From the NCBI GenBank assembly GCA_019787685.1, contig JAHNUO010000002.1:2294001-2358000 (forward strand): a stretch of DNA of 64,000 nt, read 5' to 3'. A model generated the notes under the pieces. It was not told the DNA's origin. It did no database searches and was given only the letters and a program-made list of their open reading frames with translations. Position 1 is the stretch's first letter. Every line of letters begins with the position of its first letter. Source of the DNA: Chiua virens. Taxonomy: Eukaryota > Basidiomycota > Agaricomycetes > Boletales > Boletaceae. Of the stretch, positions 61,760-64,000 are shown piece by piece. A program made the position numbers and the translations under genes.

Positions 61760-64000
61760 CTATTTCTTGGGCAAAACAAGCTTGATGGAGCGCAACGGCG
61801 GGGTATTGGAATGTCTAGACGTCGACGCGGACACCGATCCCGACGCGAGAGGCGGTGGCTGCAGTGGCGGTAGTGGGGGCGGTGGATTGCCATATGACAC
61901 GGAAGACGAAGGGCGCGGCGAGGGCTCAGTGTCGACGGGCGACACGATCATTGCGAGTGAGGGTGAGAGTGTTTGTTGCATCGCACGCGCAGGCACGGAT
62001 GTCGGCGGTAGCACTGGCGTCTGTGGGTGCCGTCGTGCTTGCTTGGGCGACCGCGAGCCTGGCTGCCGATACCGAACTGGGGCCTGCAGAGTGGGAGTAC
62101 GGAATGTCTGGGGGCGTAGGGGAGTCGTCGACGAACTTGCGCTTCTTGCCACCATGCGGGGACATGGGAAGTAGTGGGGGTGGTGGTTGGTCTGGTACTT
62201 CCGAACGACGAGAGGCGGCAGTACTGTGCCACTGGTTCGACCAAGGTGGCGGCGGCGGAACATGATGGCCGTTAGATGAGGGTTGACGTACTAGCTTCAT
62301 GCGATGGTGTGGGCGGTGTGGGCAGCGGCAGTGGTGCATGATGCGAATGAGAGTGCCGGTGGTGATTAGATGAAGATCCTGGATCTATAGATCGAGGCAT
62401 GGAGGGCGCAAGGGGACCACGCTGAGTTGTACCGTTGACACCCTCAGGCTGACCGGGGGTAAACCGTATGAGCTCAACAAAGAGCGTTTGAGTATACGGT
62501 GGAAGCATCTTGGTGTATACAACATCTCTGCTGAAGCTATCCAGCATGGCACCTGTATTCACATACGTATCTGGGTCCTGATTATCTGTTGAGCAAAGCT
62601 TTTAAAAAAAATTTGAAAAGGAAAATAGAATAAAATCTACCAATATGTTTGACTCGTACTTCCGAATAAATGTACGGTCGATTTTTGCGCAAACAACACA
62701 GGGGACACATGAACCGACTTTGATGCTGTCCCATGGCCGCTTCGACGGAGAAGAATACACACCCGGCATGATACCGCTTGTTACAGAGTTCACATTCCAC
62801 CGTCGGGTAGCTGAGAAGGTATTGCGTGCGGCCTCTGCATATACAGCGCGTCCCATCGGCCCAATCGTTGTCGATATCCTGTCCAAACGTGAACCGCGGC
62901 CGTCTCCGCTTCCGTACACGGACCGGCGTAGGTTGACCAGCAAGTATGCGATGCAAGCCAGCGAGGTCTAGACCAAACGAGACTTCCCGCGAAGGTGACA
63001 CTGCAAACTGAATCTTGTATAGCTTCCGCATGTAGTGGCGTACCTGTGGAATATACTCCAAGCGCTGGTTTCCAGGCTGGGAAGCGAAAGTCAAAAAGTG
63101 TCCGATCACTGATGACAAACGATCGACACAATGCACGATGACCTCCAGCTGTTTCCACGCGTCCGAGTAATTCTTGGTAATGTCGGGTGCAGCGAGAAGA
63201 ATCTGGGGCAGGAAGCAAAAGTGCCAGCTCCGTTCCTTGTGAATGGCGCCATTCCAGTGATGATGATCGCAGAAGGGACACGATCCGCCGTTGGCAGCGC
63301 AGACGCCATGGAATCGTGCAAAACAGTGGTCGCATTGGACGGCATCGGATTGCGCGCCAGGAGGTGGTGGTCGAACAGGCGCCGTGCAGATACACGTGAA
63401 ATATTCGTCATTTGGGGGGAGATCATCTTCGGGTCTTGTGGACTCGATGACGTCTTCCAGGATCGCCTGACCATGAGCACAGCCATGCTGGGCACAGTAC
63501 CACGGCAAGTCTTCTAACCACTTTTGGTGCAAGCCAAGCTGCACATCCAGCTTCTCAAAGATGGGCAACGAGAACATCAAGAGGTGTTCTCGGGCATATG
63601 TCTTCCACTTCTTCATCATGTCAAATATGTCCGATTCGTCCCGGTGCTGATAACGGTTCCGCAAAATGGCCTCGCAGCGGTTCTCGAGGTCGAGCGCAAA
63701 CTCAGCGGTCTGCTTGAGGTCCCGGATGGCGGGAATACTGAAGTCTTTCTCTGCACGAGCTACAAATCGCATGACCTCCGACACCTTTGGCTTTGGCCCT
63801 TGACTATCCAGCAACAACCATGCCTTTGCCTGCTTCTCGAAGTCCTTGGCCTTGTTCCGGGCAGAAACGAGGCGGTCGTAAATCGTAAGGTCAACAGGAA
63901 CGGCGGGATCCATCTCGAAAAATTCGTCGAGCTCCTCAACTGTTTTATACGGTTGGTCGAGGACATGTCTCGCCCTTTCCCCCCAATCATCACCAGCACG
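61760..64000 (-). CDS. C-terminal part of a KDM5/Lid2-type PHD protein
   Basis: Coding continues to the right edge (ERARHVLDQPYKTVEELDEF), so the N-terminus with any JmjC and ARID domains lies outside. Inside is a PLU-1-like helical region (AKDFEKQAKAWLLLDSQG, FALDLENRCEAIL, PIFEKLDVQLGLHQKWLEDL), a PHD finger with YFTCICTAPV, VQCDHCFARFHGVCA and CPFC, another helical part, and a second PHD finger GTRCICRGRTQYLLSYPTVE, CELCNKRYHAGC and FMCPLC. After EVRVKH an exon from about 62562 reads TKMLPPYTQTLFVELIRFTP, and then Pro/Ser/His-rich exons with GGKKRKFVDDSPTPPDIP follow. A 52-nt intron (GTATCG...CCACAG) leads to the end, ...SIKLVLPKK, stop 61760. This matches fungal Lid2/KDM5 H3K4-demethylase-type architecture. 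Confidence 0.8.

Noticed and set aside
61926..62100. Apparent frameshift near the end of the KDM5-type gene.
   Set aside because: A 52-nt GTATCG...CCACAG intron joins AGPSS to TPVLPPTS in frame.
61530..62174. Long + strand frame of about 214 codons overlapping the KDM5-type gene end.
   Set aside because: Gly/Cys-rich composition is a shadow of the Pro/Ser-rich minus-strand coding exons.

Overview
The window looks like 64 kb of an Agaricomycete (Basidiomycota) nuclear genome. Genes are dense and on both strands, most coding regions are cut by many 45-65 nt introns, and the intervening DNA carries decayed PIF1/Helitron-type helicase pieces and small repeats. A lineage near Rhizoctonia/Ceratobasidium is a guess from gene style, not something the sequence proves.

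Layout. 1-2.9 kb: no intact gene; two copies of one decayed unit about 1.34 kb apart. 2.9-16.6 kb: housekeeping block with TTC27-like TPR protein (+), a small unknown gene (-), EMC6 (-), aspartate-semialdehyde dehydrogenase HOM2 (+), SMC5 (-), a candidate RRN9-domain Pol I factor (+) and mitochondrial ribosomal protein uL13m (-). 16.6-24.6 kb: repeat island holding a tRNA-derived SINE-like sequence, CACTGAA-type repeats, a tandem duplication and a composite element of about 4 kb bounded by inverted repeats inside direct repeats, with broken PIF1-like helicase fragments. 24.7-41.1 kb: ER thioredoxin-like membrane protein (-), KEX1-type carboxypeptidase (+), two small unknown genes, an F-box-like protein (-), NOL11/Utp8-like nucleolar protein (-) divergent from CLPTM1-like protein (+), and an unidentified long protein (+). 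41.1-51.6 kb: an accessory array of duplicated and decaying genes: three copies of a phosphoglycerate-mutase-like histidine phosphatase (one only a scar), two pseudogenes of the TRI5-type terpene synthase family (one split by an inversion) and an intact/decayed pair of an unknown gene. 53.1-64 kb: 14-3-3 protein (+), GPI inositol-deacylase BST1/PGAP1 (+), an ALR/MNR2-type CorA Mg2+ transporter with a frameshift (+), and the C-terminal part of a KDM5/Lid2-type PHD protein (-) that runs off the right edge.

The housekeeping genes do not form one pathway, as expected for a fungal chromosome. Several serve the secretory route (EMC6, CLPTM1, BST1, KEX1, the thioredoxin-like protein) and two or three serve ribosome production (NOL11, RRN9-like, uL13m). 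The most notable items are the alternating phosphatase/terpene-synthase array, the composite element at 19.9-24.1 kb, GC-AG introns in three genes (one visible as a donor change between paralogues) and the frameshift just before the GMN pore motif of the Mg2+ transporter. All exon structures were worked out by eye.
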